Shown one piece after another: positions 53,550 to 63,430 of a stretch of DNA of 64,000 nt. The position numbers were made by a program, and so were the translations under genes. The notes beneath the pieces are model-generated. The model ran no database searches, was not told where the DNA came from, and was given only the letters and a program-made list of their open reading frames with translations. Within the stretch, counting starts at the first letter, position 1, and every line of letters begins with the position of its first letter. Origin of the DNA: Branchinecta lynchi (Eukaryota; Arthropoda; Branchiopoda; Anostraca; Branchinectidae); the NCBI GenBank assembly GCA_023053575.1, contig JAKZAP010000021.1, forward strand, positions 18,228,212 to 18,292,211. The letters are read 5' to 3'.

Positions 53550-54134
53550 GGATTTTTATTTAATAAAATCATCCCCTAATAAATGGAGTCCACAAAGGAA
53601 GTCTTGAATACAATCAGAATGAATAAATACAATGAGACAGTCAGGAAAGAAGAACTAGTGTTAGGTTTGAAATATGCTATTGTTAAAATGAGAATTGCTA
53701 AGACAAAATATGGTGATAAGTTGGTTGTAGTTATTAATCATAATGACAAACCCTGTGATTTGTTTATAACTCAGAAATATAATGCCATTGCTAACGAATT
53801 ACTTTTAAAGAAAAATCTAGTTTTGCAGCCTATTGTACGCGAAAACAAGAACAAAGAAACATATGTGGATTTAGAACTGTTTACTCAGTAATATTTGAAT
53901 AAAAAGTGAAAAATGTAAAAAAAAAGAAGTAGTAGTATATTGTAGTATTTTATATGTAGTAAAGGGTAATATTCTCATTTCTTGTATCCTTTATTTTGGA
54001 AGTAAGAAAATAAAAATGTTCTTAAAAAGGGGGATAATTTGGTAAAAAGGATGTTAAAATTTAAGAAATTGATGTTAAAATGGGGTTTTGAAATTGGGGG
54101 GAGGGTGAGCCAGAACCCCCTTTATATAACTACT
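53550..54134 (-). repeat. Polinton right terminal inverted repeat (585 bp)
   Basis: Begins GGATTTTTATTTAATAAAAT 5 bp after the MCP stop and ends CCCTTTATATAACTACT. Inverse of 40603-41187. Confidence 0.95.
53583..53891 (+). CDS. Polinton TIR-borne small protein, right copy
   Basis: 102 residues, same as the left copy apart from two residues (V24 for I, A35 for T by approximate count). Start in CCCCTAATAAATGG, 37 bp after the MCP stop. At this end it reads in the same direction as the capsid genes and could be their distal partner. Function unknown; see the left copy for the OB-fold-like impression. Confidence 0.8.
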   Translation: MESTKEVLNTIRMNKYNETVRKEELVLGLKYAIVKMRIAKTKYGDKLVVVINHNDKPCDLFITQKYNAIANELLLKKNLVLQPIVRENKNKETYVDLELFTQ

Positions 54135-54140
54135 TTTATA
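54135..54140. repeat. Polinton target-site duplication, right (TTTATA)
   Basis: TTTATA follows the terminal ...AACTACT and equals 40597-40602. Confidence 0.95.
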
Positions 54141-54785
54141 ACCTACACAACATCACAAGCAGTATGATGTATGACGTCATCTTAACGCATTATGGTGATT
54201 TGATTAAGTGATACCGAGGTTTACTACATCTTCAGATGTACGATAACATTCAACACATTGATGTGCGATGCCAACAGATAACACTTTGAATATCGTCGGC
54301 TATTATTACAAAGTACTATTTGTGTTGTGAGCCTTCAACGTATGTTCTCGCAAAAAATAACGCTAAACATGGTTCGTACAGTGTTAGCTTTCTGCGAAAA
54401 ATATAGAAACAATTCAGCATTCCCGTTATCATAAAAGGCACGCGTTCAAGCTTGCAAAATCACGACTCAACAAGAATGTGTACAAATGGAGTTTTGCAAA
54501 CAGAGTTACTGGATCCTGGAACAACCGTGTCGAAGATGCAGTAAAATGCTGAATCGATTCATAGTTCCAAGCATATTATAGATCAGATTTTTAATCTTGC
54601 TATACCCGGTAATTCCCAATTTCTTCGTTACGTGCAGCGGCAAAAGCTTTCTGTGACACAGTAATTCGAAATATTTCACTTTGACTGCCTCCTTTACCTG
54701 TAATGTAAGCTATTTGGCTCATAACTTGATTGACTGAATACATTACTATCATATAAGCTTTAATACTTGAATCCTCACGGCAAAC
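54141..54785. other. TEX2 intron sequence, nothing recognised
   Basis: Intron text that was contiguous with 40543-40602 before the Polinton arrived. No exon seen. Confidence 0.5.
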
Positions 54786-54841
54786 CCGATGAAAAACTTA
54801 CCTCAAAACAGTAGTATGAAGTTGTACGAAAAAGTAGCACT

Positions 54842-55310
54842 GCATACGCTAAAGGAATTAGATATGGTTACTGCAAAATTGCGCTGAACCGTTCGAGGTA
54901 TAGCAGACCTGGGCTTCGGAAGTTATATACTGCCTTTTGCGCACCGAATGTTAACTTCCTCGCTGGATTATATTCTATACTCAGAAGAAAGGACCTTCGA
55001 CGCATATGCTCGACATACTTCAGATATCTGAGATTTCTTCTCTACCTACCCCGGCGCACACGGAACCGCTACCTGATCCGCCGTTTGTTAATTTCCGACC
55101 CATTGTTGACGCTTGAAGCTCTCGCCTCTAATTTGTGTTCTCCGATTGGAAAATTACCTGTCCACGACCCTGTCAACGTGATTCTAAATTAGTGAACCTT
55201 CATGGAAAATATTTGTTGAGTGTTTTGCGATTATTTTATATTTCTTTATCCTTTTTTTAGTGCACTTACGCCCTTGGGCAGTGCGTCATAAATTCATTCA
55301 TTCATACGTG
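54842..55310 (+). mobile_element. 5'-truncated non-LTR retrotransposon
   Basis: An open frame without its own AUG at about 54842-55192 reads ALNRSRYSRPGLRKLYTAF, then STYFRYLRFLLYLPRRTRNR, and ends at TAG 55190. It aligns by eye with 39099-39470. A short 3' UTR ends in ATTCATTCATTC. It is in the TEX2 intron, antisense to the gene. Confidence 0.75.
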
Positions 55311-55334
55311 TAGCACCGTGTTACTGCATTCTAC

Positions 55335-55615
55335 CAGGGGCGTCACGACTGGGGGGGGGGGGGGGGGGGGGGGGGGGTGGGCAGCCCCCAATGCTGTCGG
55401 CCAGTCGGTAAAAATAACAGAGTCGGCGCGTCAAAACTGCTGATTTTTTCCACGAAAACAGTCGCTTTTTCTGAAAATCAGTCGATTTTTTTTCGAAACC
55501 GTCGTTTTTTCTTGAAAACGGTCGTTTTTTCTACACAAACAGTCGGTTAAATTTACCAGCCAGTCGGTAAATGCCTTGTCCCCCCCCCCAAGCATTTTGG
55601 CTAGTAACGCCTCTG
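55335..55615. mobile_element. hAT-like MITE with a 27-nt G run
   Basis: CAGGGGCGTCACGACT at the left, then 27 consecutive G (55351-55377). The right end is TAGTAACGCCTCTG. Flanks CATTCTAC and CATTTTTAC resemble an 8-bp duplication with one extra base. The interior has repeated GTCGTTTTTTCT phrases. Confidence 0.7.
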
Positions 55616-55689
55616 CATTTTTACTACACGCTACTATTAGCAAGACTGGATGCTGCTATAGCAAGGCAGGATGCTACCAGATACTACTG

Positions 55690-55850
55690 CTTAAAAGGAC
55701 CCCCCCCCCCGCACTATCTGCTCTTCAACTTACTGTATTTTAAAATATTTGAATACTTTAAAACTTCTTTCTGTGAATGTACGAAACCGGGTTCAGATTA
55801 TGGAAGTGGGTTGACAGTACTATAGGTAAGACAGGTCTTACCTTACCTAT
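55690..55850. mobile_element. short copy of the TTAA-flanked MITE
   Basis: CTTAAAAGGACCCCC, then GCACTATCTGCTCTTCAACTT and TTTTAAAATATTTGAATAC, ending near GTAAGACAGGTCTTACC. A CTTACCTATC repetition follows. Confidence 0.6.
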
Positions 55851-56211
55851 CTTACATCTATTATTACCTATCTTACCTATCTTACAGGTCTTACCTTACC
55901 TATCTATAAGATTGGCCCAGTCCCAGGCACATTATGAATTTTAAATTGACATGTTTTGTAAATATGTTTGTTATTCGATTGTGTTTTAGAATTTTATAAT
56001 TGTAACATATAAGTGATAATTTATGACTATGTCGACCATGTATGACGATCCACCACTATTTTTGTTAAAAGATATCATGGAAATAAACGAATTTGAATTT
56101 GAAATGATAGTATTCTTTACAATTGCATATCAATACATGCAACTTTTTCGTACAACTATCATACAACTATGCAGGATACAAATTTTTCATCGGGAATACA
56201 GACTACTTTAC

Positions 56212-56391
56212 CTTCAACATATTGAGTTTCGTTTCAATGGACATCTGAAAGCCACCTTCGTACTCAATGTCCAGGTCAATCCAGAGACCCGTCTCGCGAT
56301 CGATGACGGGCTCGCCAACAGACAGAACTACAGGAACGGTTTTCCCAAGGTCGATGTCCGCGATTTTCACGTCTCCCATAAACTGAGGAAA
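56212..56391 (-). CDS. TEX2: TEX2-like exon (second half of SMP domain)
   Basis: Minus strand, acceptor TTTATTCCAG (56392-56393) and donor GTAAAG (56206-56211). 180 bp give 60 codons in phase 0. Product: FPQFMGDVKIADIDLGKTVP, then ETGLWIDLDIEYEGGFQMSI and ETKLNMLK. This matches the SMP lipid-binding domain of TEX2 closely, where FMxxxxxxxxxxG..P and GLWxxLxxxYxGxxxMxxETKxN are diagnostic. It joins the exon at 58576-58713 in frame and the exon at 40345-40542 across the Polinton-bearing intron. Confidence 0.92.
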
Positions 56392-56449
56392 CTGGAATAA
56401 AAAAAAATACAGCATCTGGCAAAGCTCTTTTAATCAATTTTCTCCATAT

Positions 56450-56605
56450 TTTTTAACTCTTCTGCCCAATTTTTACATAGTTTCAGGCCGTCATTTATTT
56501 GTGGTCATATCTTATAGTATTAGTTAATTTGTTTCGTTTCTGTGTATTTCGTAAATATTTATTTTGATATTTAATAATTGATCGATTGATTGGTAGATCC
56601 TTACG
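56450..56605 (+). mobile_element. LINE 3' UTR fragment
   Basis: CTGCCCAATTTTTACATAGTTTC and AGTATTAGTTAATTTGTTTC-type text is shared with 23085-23200 and, inverted, 59697-59790. It ends in a GATCGATTGATTGG tail. Confidence 0.65.
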
Positions 56606-56682
56606 ATAACCAACGGTGTATTGTAAACGCCCGCAAGGTGTACAATTTATTGCTCCGTCCTCTAAGGTATTCGAAACTATTA

Positions 56683-56973
56683 GAGTGTTCCACCCTTCTA
56701 ACAATAGTAACTATTAGTTACTATTTTCTTTCCAGCCTCACGAAAAGTTACTACGCTGACCGTTCCAACCTTCTCGAAATAGTAACTATCTGCTTACCAT
56801 GCGCGGGAGCGTAGTAAGCGTGGTAACTACGCATCTCTGTAACGTGATTGGTCGGTTTCCCCCGCGGCATGATATTCTGCTGGAAAATAGAAAAATAGTT
56901 CCAGCCTCGACGGCCAAAAGCCAGAATTCACGACGTCATGCGCATTGCTACGGTAAGTAGGTGGAACACGCTC
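56683..56973. mobile_element. MITE with GAGCGTGTTCC ends
   Basis: GAGTGTTCCACCCTTCT (one base lost) and GTGGAACACGCTC. Interior matches 17527-17865 and 39766-40061. Confidence 0.8.
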
Positions 56974-57879
56974 TATACACCCAGGCCGAAACTCCGCCAG
57001 CATCAGTACAGCTAGTCCCAAGCCTGGATGAAGGAGCCTTGCAAGTTCCTCTCGGAAGCGTTCCCGCTGGAAAGTCCAACTGAACCATCCACGAACAGTT
57101 ATTTTGTAACCTGAGTGGGAGGATGCGGTGACAGCGGGCCCTTGAGATAAGACTGGCACCAATTCGCGGATGCCACTGGTGCCTCTAGGGCAGGGGTACA
57201 ATTGTACTCTTTTTAGTACATTTTTTTTTCTAAGTAGTCAGTTGGTAGTACAGTTGAAAAAAGTAGTACTTATGCAGTAGATTTTAAGAAAGGTAGTAAA
57301 CAAAAAATATCCTTTCTGTCAGAGTTCATGTGGGCCTAGTTGTATTTCGCCATTTTATATAAAAATGTTTGATCTGACTACTTTAATTTTAATCTGGTTC
57401 TGAGTGAAACCCTATTTTCGACGAAGGTTCGATTCAGATCATATTGGTAGGGTCATGCCAAAGAGATTTGCAGCAGCAATGGTGGAAAAGAATGCGCGAA
57501 AAGCAACACGCACACATTTTTTTTTAGGTAGTACACTTTCTCCTCTGGTAGTAGTTTTTTGCTACTTGGGTAGTGCATTTATTTGAGTCAAGTGGCAACT
57601 CTGCTTTGAAGGTGCCTCACGACTGGCCTGAAATTACGCGAGACGGTGACACATTCACACACGATAAGTTGCCATGTTCAATGGGAGGGAGATTATTTTC
57701 TGCTAGAGTTCTTCGTCGATTCGCGGGTCACGGCTTGTGATGGAGGACGTTCGGAAGCCACGGGGTCGAAATCCTGATATTAGCTACAAGGGCGATAGAA
57801 GCTCTTTTGCCCTCTTACGGCACTATAAGCTAATTTAACCCCTAAGACTAGCACCGATCCTGGAAGTTGCATTGATCAG
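56974..57879. other. TEX2 intron, no gene recognised
   Basis: A hAT-like pair CAGGGGTACAATTG (57191) and GTGGCAACTCTG (57595) surrounds a TAGTA-rich block, but flanking 8-mers do not match. The open frame on the minus strand at 56990-57200 has no recognised domain. Confidence 0.4.
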
Positions 57880-58266
57880 ACAAGACACAAGCCTTGTCTG
57901 ACCTCTCTTACCGATAATACTATGCAACCTACTTCCATAATCACTCCATATATTTCTAAACCCGGAGACCCCAATTTCGGACGGTACATTCTAACACCTC
58001 TAACAGAACCACGCTGATGTCCCACTTGCCGTGTTTTACTACCTTCGAAATGTATCACGCTGTCGACGGTTGTCGGTGAGGAGTTTTTCCATCAGAAAAA
58101 CCGGTTATGTAAATTGTTTCCCTGTTTTCGCTACAAGTCAACGGGTCTCGTAAAAGGCTTAAAACAGCCAAAACCGTGAGTTATTTGTTGAAAGCACACA
58201 TAGTTTTAAAGTACACAAATATTTTAAAATACTGTAAGTTGAAGAGTAAATAGTGCGAGGGGTCCT
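57880..58266. mobile_element. TTAA-family MITE, inverted, diverged
   Basis: CTTACCGATAATAC and ACTTGCCGTGTTTTACTACC inside; right end ATAGTGCGAGGGGTCCT followed by TTAA at 58267. The left terminus is degraded. Confidence 0.65.
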
Positions 58267-58575
58267 TTAAGTGCTTGCGGTCCAAACTGCATTTTTCAGC
58301 AAATGCATAAATCCGGTAGATTCCCTAAAAATCATCAAGTTTAGGTGAATTGAATAAATTCTATCTGCATTATTTGAACATAGCCTATGTTTCAAAGTCA
58401 GCTTGGGCTCAAACAATATTTATTTTTAAGCCAGATTTTTTATGATTCTTATGCGTTCTTTTTTTTGTTGGGCCGTGGGGGGGGAGGGGGTCGCCTAGGC
58501 CTACGGGATTGAATCTGGAGTTTGGCCTAGAGCCAACAATTTCATGAGAGTTAAAGATTTCGACGAGTACTATAC

Positions 58576-58713
58576 CTTGATTTTGGCTAGCTTTCTCTCC
58601 AGTTTGGTCTTCACGTACAACTTCCATTTTTCCTTGGTTAGAAAATCGTACATGACTCTGCCCATGAGTGCGTTGAACCAGAGGAGATTCTGAGGGTCAC
58701 TGCTGACTTGTGG
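58576..58713 (-). CDS. TEX2: TEX2-like exon (first half of SMP domain)
   Basis: Minus strand, acceptor TGACTCTTAG (58714-58715) and donor GTATAG (58570-58575). 138 bp code 46 residues in phase 0: PQVSSDPQNLLWFNALMGRV, then MYDFLTKEKWKLYVKTKLER and KLAKIK. The pattern LNALxGRxxxDFLxEKYW...KxxxKLxKIK is the known start of the TEX2 SMP domain. The domain dimerises and forms a hydrophobic tunnel that carries lipids between the ER and partner membranes. Confidence 0.92.
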
Positions 58714-58828
58714 CTAAGAGTCAGAAAAAAATAAGCGGAGCACCAAACAACAGCCCACACGTCCCTAATACCTAGAACGGACAAAGTAAGAACGAAACTG
58801 TCTGGAATCATGCCAGTCTAGTACACTA

Positions 58829-59196
58829 AAGCTACGTTTAAACGGAGGATATTTACCCGTACTCGGCGGGTATTTTTCCTCGCAACAGCAACAAATCCCC
58901 GGGTATTTTGGACTTCAACTTCGCGAACTTTTTACCCGGGTATTTGTTTGTCGAACGGTATTCTTCGACGCTAGCAACCACAAAATCGGATTGTCGAGCA
59001 ATAATTTTGATTGTGTCCATATAGGAAGTGATCCAAATGGGCACATGTTGGTATCCATTGTAGAGAGATACCTTGAGCTTTACACTTTGGAATCTATTGC
59101 CACATGACAGTGCTTTCCCTTGGAAAATACCCCGGTACCGTGTGAACACTTTCCCCTCGTCTCGGAGGAAAAATACTCGCCGTGTAAATGGTCCTT
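58829..59196. repeat. foldback MITE
   Basis: GCTACGTTTAAACGGAGGAT and ACTCGGCGGGTATTTTTCC at the left are mirrored by GGAAAAATACTCGCCGTGTA at the right. MITE-like; the family has no other copy noticed in the window. Confidence 0.6.
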
Positions 59197-59696
59197 AAGC
59201 CCTTTTTCCTATAACCATGCTCAAACGCTGGGGCATGCCGGCACGGGTTGACATGGTGCTCATACGTATGTGTACCCCTTATTCGACAGAGGGTTGCCAG
59301 TAAATTTCGCTTCTGTAATTAGACAAACCATTATTTTATTTTGATTTTCGATTAATCAAGTCTGTTTTCGAAATAGCTTAAAGCTAGAAGAAAAATACAA
59401 TATTTAGGAAATACACAGAAAGTTATACCGGAATGAAATATTGACGAAATACACAGAAAGTTATACCACAGCCACATGCTAACGGAGCGTTTCGAAGTTA
59501 AAGATGCAAGCGTCACACTTTTGAAAATTTCGTCGGCTCCGCCAAAACTTATGGACAACAGGGCCCAGCCAGCACATGCAACTCTACATTATCTTCTAGC
59601 CGACGAATGAAAAATTGTCTATTGTAATTGTTATGTTTTATTTAATTGTATTCGCTTTCCAAATGGCGGGTCAGAACTAAATTACTTACTTACTTA
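59197..59696. other. TEX2 intron, no gene recognised
   Basis: GTAA-type microsatellite (inverted, CTTACTTACTTAC) near 59685-59697. No exon seen. Confidence 0.4.
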
Positions 59697-59790
59697 CAGA
59701 CATGAAACAAATTAACTAATGCACTTACAAGATCTGACCAGAAATAAGTGATGGGATGAAACTACGTAAAAATTGGGCAGAAGATTATGA
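59697..59790 (-). mobile_element. LINE 3' UTR fragment, inverted
   Basis: On the minus strand, TTTTTACGTAGTTTCATCCC and GTGCATTAGTTAATTTG match 23095-23165; the tail is a GTAA repeat. Confidence 0.65.
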
Positions 59791-59947
59791 AAGTGGTCTG
59801 ATACCCTGTAATATACTCCTATATGGTTTACCCCTAAAAATAAGGGGTATATATACGTACTGGCACAGTGCCAGCATGCCTCTCTTACCAGCATGCCTCA
59901 GCATCTGAGCATGGTTATTGAAAACAGGACTAGTGTACTAGACTGTT

Positions 59948-60317
59948 GCAGCGTTTACAAGTACAGGAAAACTTGAACAGAATCCGGTCTTGTGATTATG
60001 TTTACACGTAGAGGGAAAAAAATAATTCTTCAAACCAGAAAATCTGACAAAAATAAATTAAAAAAAAAAATGTTTTGATAGCATTTATGACATCATTACT
60101 GACGACTGCTGCTCTCAAAAGCTAGCTAGACTTTTTTTTGTCTTTTTGCCACCGACGCCGACGAGATTCCTTTCAGATAGACCGGAATTCCTTTCACCAT
60201 GAAAGGAATTCCCGTCCCGGTAGACTTTTTTCCTAATCGTCTTCACGGACGGAATTCTTTCAAGTCGACCGGAATTCCTTTCTACTCGACGGGATTTTTT
60301 GTCCGTGTAAACGCTAC
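59948..60317 (+). mobile_element. uninterrupted MITE, sibling of 3814-6134
   Basis: GCAGCGTTTACAAGTACAGG at the left and CCGTGTAAACGCTAC at the right. Inside: CTCAAAAGCTAGCTAGAC and repeated CCGGAATTCCTTTC. It supplies the pre-insertion reference for the tandem-repeat element at 3904. Confidence 0.8.
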
Positions 60318-61189
60318 ATGAATCATGCTGGATGAAAAGAAATAATCCGATTTTAAGTTCTCGGGGTGGAGCCTGAGCAGTGGCTGTTCCGACCGTTTGC
60401 TCCTGTCGCCTTGGGCATTTGGTTGGTCAGAAATCATACATATATATTATATCGACCCCGTATTTCGTGGTCAAACAAACTGAATCTTCCTGTTGCCGCA
60501 GAGGTAGCATCTTAGATTTTCAGAAGCCACGCCCTCGCATTAAAGTGCGAGCACACGATCAGGATTTCCCGGCCGGATTTCGTGCAGTTTCATCATCAAG
60601 TTGACAAAATTTCAACTTTTCGATGTGGAAGTGATGATGGTGCCAAAAATCCGGGCAGGAATTCCAGTCCGGGAGCTCCTTACCCTGATGGTGTGTTCGC
60701 ACTATTAGCGAAGCTCCATCTCCGGTATACTAAAGTCGGATTTTTGTTTTTCAGCACGCCGCCCTGCGAGTTTATGTAAGTCCCGCATTCTCCAAGAAGG
60801 TAATATTTATTCTTGCTAACAATAGTCACGCCTCGAAGCACGCATGAGGCTACCTAAAGCTCGGTGCCAACAAAACGCGGATTCGCATTCGCCTAGGCGA
60901 ATTCGGTGTCGCTCGGGCGCCTGCACTGCGCCTTTTCAAATTCCGTTTACAGTCGATATTTTTCGCGTCACTTCTTAATTTGCTTGGTATATAGAAGTAC
61001 AAACTGCCAAAGTAAAAAAGGATATTATTGAAAGGAAAATCATTTACTGACATTGCTATATGTATATTGATATAGTATATTGTTTGGTAAGAATATTTTT
61101 CATCGCTTGAGTGACGTAATCGTCGATCGAAACGAAAGGAACAAAATCGTAAGCGGAAAAGATACGTGTTCTGAGGGCAGGGCACCATG
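60318..61189. other. TEX2 intron, no gene recognised
   Basis: Nothing supportable. Confidence 0.4.
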
Positions 61190-61567
61190 CTTAAAGACAA
61201 GGAACATTTATGATTGCATCGCACGGTCTTCTTTCGTCAGTAGCTTTAGCATTCCTGCCGAAGTCCGAACATCCACTAACGTTAATTGACGTTAATCGAC
61301 GTAGGAATTCCCGTATAACTGCAACTTTTTTGCCCCCTGACCCTTGTTCAAAGTTATGTTCAGGACCTTCACGTTTCTGCCCTTGGCCATTCCTCCGCAT
61401 TCCATCTAGGAAAAAGTTTTTTAGACCCGATTAGTCCCTTTTCTTTTTTTTAATGCTCATTTTTTGATCCTGTGAATTTGAAAGCTCACTGTATTTTCTC
61501 CTTTTATTTGTCTGTACTGCGCTATTTTCCTCTTTTTAAGTGCGTAAATAAAATTTCATCATCATTA
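61190..61567 (+). mobile_element. 3' end of a retroelement with (ATC) tail
   Basis: Second copy of the family at 19905-20307: a frame ending in FRPD, then TAGACCCGATTAGTCCC and GTGCGTAAATAAAATTTCATC. Confidence 0.55.
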
Positions 61568-61680
61568 GTTTTTGCGGGTCAACCATGAAAATCGCTTAGT
61601 CAGGCTTCATCCTGATAGAGGTCTGGAACGCACCCCAACCTGATTATTAAGACTATGTAGCTATTACAGAATAACCTTAC

Positions 61681-61795
61681 CTTTTCTGAAAGAAGAGATC
61701 GCATGTACTCCACGTAATCGAGTTTTACTTTAGGAACTTCAGGTACATCCTCTTCGGTAGTACCATCGACTGCTGCACCACTGAGCAAACGAAGC
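61681..61795 (-). CDS. TEX2: TEX2-like exon (linker before SMP)
   Basis: Minus strand, acceptor TTTTTTGTAAG (61796-61797) and donor GTAAGG (61675-61680). 115 bp: one base completes the split codon from the upstream exon, then 38 codons: LRLLSGAAVDGTTEEDVPEV, PKVKLDYVEYMRSLLSEK. The exon ends in phase 0, which fits the next exon exactly. The linker is acidic and ends in a helix. Its place between the PH-like exon and the SMP exons and its exact phase fit support it. Confidence 0.8.
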
Positions 61796-61797
61796 CT

Positions 61798-63060
61798 TAC
61801 AAAAAAATATATTTTATTAATAACGATAGCCTACTGTTTTGATAATGGAGATGTTATATGTGATGTTAATAATGCTAAATTGTCGCTAACAGTTATTGTT
61901 GATAACAAATAAAAATCTGTATGTGCGTGTGTGTGTGGGGGGGGGGGGGGCAGGGGTAAAGTTATTTTTTTAGTGGAATGGTAGTGGATTTTATTTAGAG
62001 CTATATTTCGGCTCTTCTTGGCATGGGTCCTCTTCAGGAACAAAGCCGCTCAAGCCGGAAAAAGGAACTTGTGGAAAAACTGACTAAAGATTCTAGCTTA
62101 GCGTTAAAGAACCCCTCGCACTATTTACTCTTCACCTACCAGTATTTAAAAATAACTGAATACTTTAAGACTAGTCTCTACTTTCAACAATTATCCATGG
62201 CATTAGCTGTTTTAAGACCTTTCGACACCCTTTAAGGTGAGTCTTCACCTTCCGAAATCTGGGTTCCCAGATTTTCGAGATATTTTTAATTTCTTCTGCG
62301 ATACTAAGAAATTCCGGAAATCTGGAAGTTCAAAAGCCCCTTTTTCCGGATTATTTTTAATCCTTTAAATATTTGACTTCCTGAATTCCTCTGTGAGAGT
62401 TGCCTGGAGTTAAAAAGGTTGCTGTGATTTCATTTTGGATACGGCTGCTATTTTTGTTGCTCGACTGGGTCGTTGATTGGGTTTCCTAAAGAACTGCAGA
62501 ACTTTATAGCCACAACACGACATCTTTTTTATCAGATATCCTGGCAATTTGCTTTGGCAGAACCTCGGCAGAAATCAAGCATTAAAATTTGATGTTTTTC
62601 TTTATTTTAACTGTTGATATAGCATTAAAATGTGATGTTTTTCTTTAACTGTGGATATTTGAAGAGAAGCAGAGACACACAAAGGAAGGTTTGCGTGAAG
62701 ACGCTTGAATAGCCGACTCAAGAAACCCAGTTTTTTTTTATATTTATTTTTGACCCACTTTTTCGATAACAGCAGAGTATGAACACAAAGTAAAATACAC
62801 CAGAAAAGAACGTAAATAAACATGACTACATTCTTTTCATATAGTTTAGAAACACACTAAATAGACTCACACAGTGACGAGCACATTAATACGGGTTCAG
62901 GAATGGAAAATTGTCTATGAATTTCGTGAGCTGAGAGGGCAGGATGTTTGTGGAGGGCAAACAGATTTGAATGCGAAAGAAAGAATGTATTGATAGTTTC
63001 CTGAACGTTAGATGCCAGTGTGAACTATGCTTGCAGCTAATTTACATGGTCGTCACCTAC
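61798..63060. other. TEX2 intron; TTAA-family fragment at ~62100-62232
   Basis: AACCCCTCGCACTATTTACTC and TTTAAAAATAACTGAATAC belong to the TTAA-flanked MITE. A (GT)n(G)n stretch lies at 61924-61951. Otherwise nothing recognised. Confidence 0.5.
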
Positions 63061-63314
63061 CATTTATCTTTGGCTCTGTCCGTCCTTGCAAACAAGACCA
63101 AGGACTTTTCCTCATAAGTTTCTTCTTCAACCAATTCAAACTCGCCGTATTCCCGTGAACCAGGCTCATGAAAATCACCGTAAAAGGACGACGACGAATT
63201 CAGCTTTTCTTCTTTGACGAGATGGCGTTCGGGAAAGAGGATCTGAATGGGGTAACGTTTACTCCAGACACGGAGGCCAGAGAGGTTCTTGGGTAGCAGG
63301 CTCACCCTTGCACC
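63061..63314 (-). CDS. TEX2: TEX2-like exon (PH-like region)
   Basis: Minus strand, acceptor TTCTATTTTAG (63315-63316) and donor GTAGGT (63055-63060). 254 bp: 84 codons plus two bases of the next. Product GARVSLLPKNLSGLRVWSKR, YPIQILFPERHLVKEEKL, an acidic loop, and then SLVLFARTDRAKDKW. In TEX2 the PH-like region has RVxLxPxxLSxxRxWxKxYPI and ends in LFxRTxRxKxxW, which fits. The upstream exons (N-terminus and membrane anchor) would lie beyond the window. Confidence 0.87.
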
Positions 63315-63337
63315 CTAAAATAGAAGAGGCTGATAGT

Positions 63338-63430
63338 GAGCGTGTTCCACCCTTATTAAGTAACTATTAATTACTAATTCCGTTCCAACCTCACGAGAAG
63401 CTACTACGCTGACCGTTCCGACCTTCTCGA
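63338..63430. mobile_element. truncated MITE with GAGCGTGTTCC end
   Basis: GAGCGTGTTCCACCCTTATT then ACGCTGACCGTTCC; the right half is missing. It starts 22 bp from the acceptor of the TEX2 exon. Confidence 0.7.

Larger units (their letters stand above)
40603..54134 (+). mobile_element. Polinton/Maverick, complete (13,532 bp)
   Basis: Identical TTTATA duplications, AG...CT ends and equal 585-bp terminal inverted repeats frame a full gene set: protein-primed DNA polymerase B, DDE integrase, packaging ATPase, adenain-type protease, and penton-like and double-jelly-roll capsid proteins. Base composition is AT-rich compared with the flanking TEX2 exons. Most genes read on the plus strand; two read on the minus strand near the left end. 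The terminal repeats differ at only about nine sites by eye, so the insertion is young or recently converted. No gene carries an obvious disabling stop. The two frame changes (48691, 49250) fall at slippery sites. The family includes transposons related to animal adintoviruses. Confidence 0.97.
54786..56193. mobile_element. MITE with CCGATGAAAA ends, carrying nested insertions
   Basis: Left CCGATGAAAAAC with GTTGTACGAAAAAGTAGC; right GCAACTTTTTCGTACAAC and TTTTTCATCGG. Between them sit a LINE end, a G-run hAT MITE and a TTAA-family piece. The family is the one at 17106-17331. Confidence 0.6.

Noticed and set aside
57191..57595. hAT-like ends CAGGGGTACAATTG and GTGGCAACTCTG
   Set aside because: The flanking 8-mers CTCTAGGG and CTTTGAAG match at only four positions and the inverted ends agree poorly.
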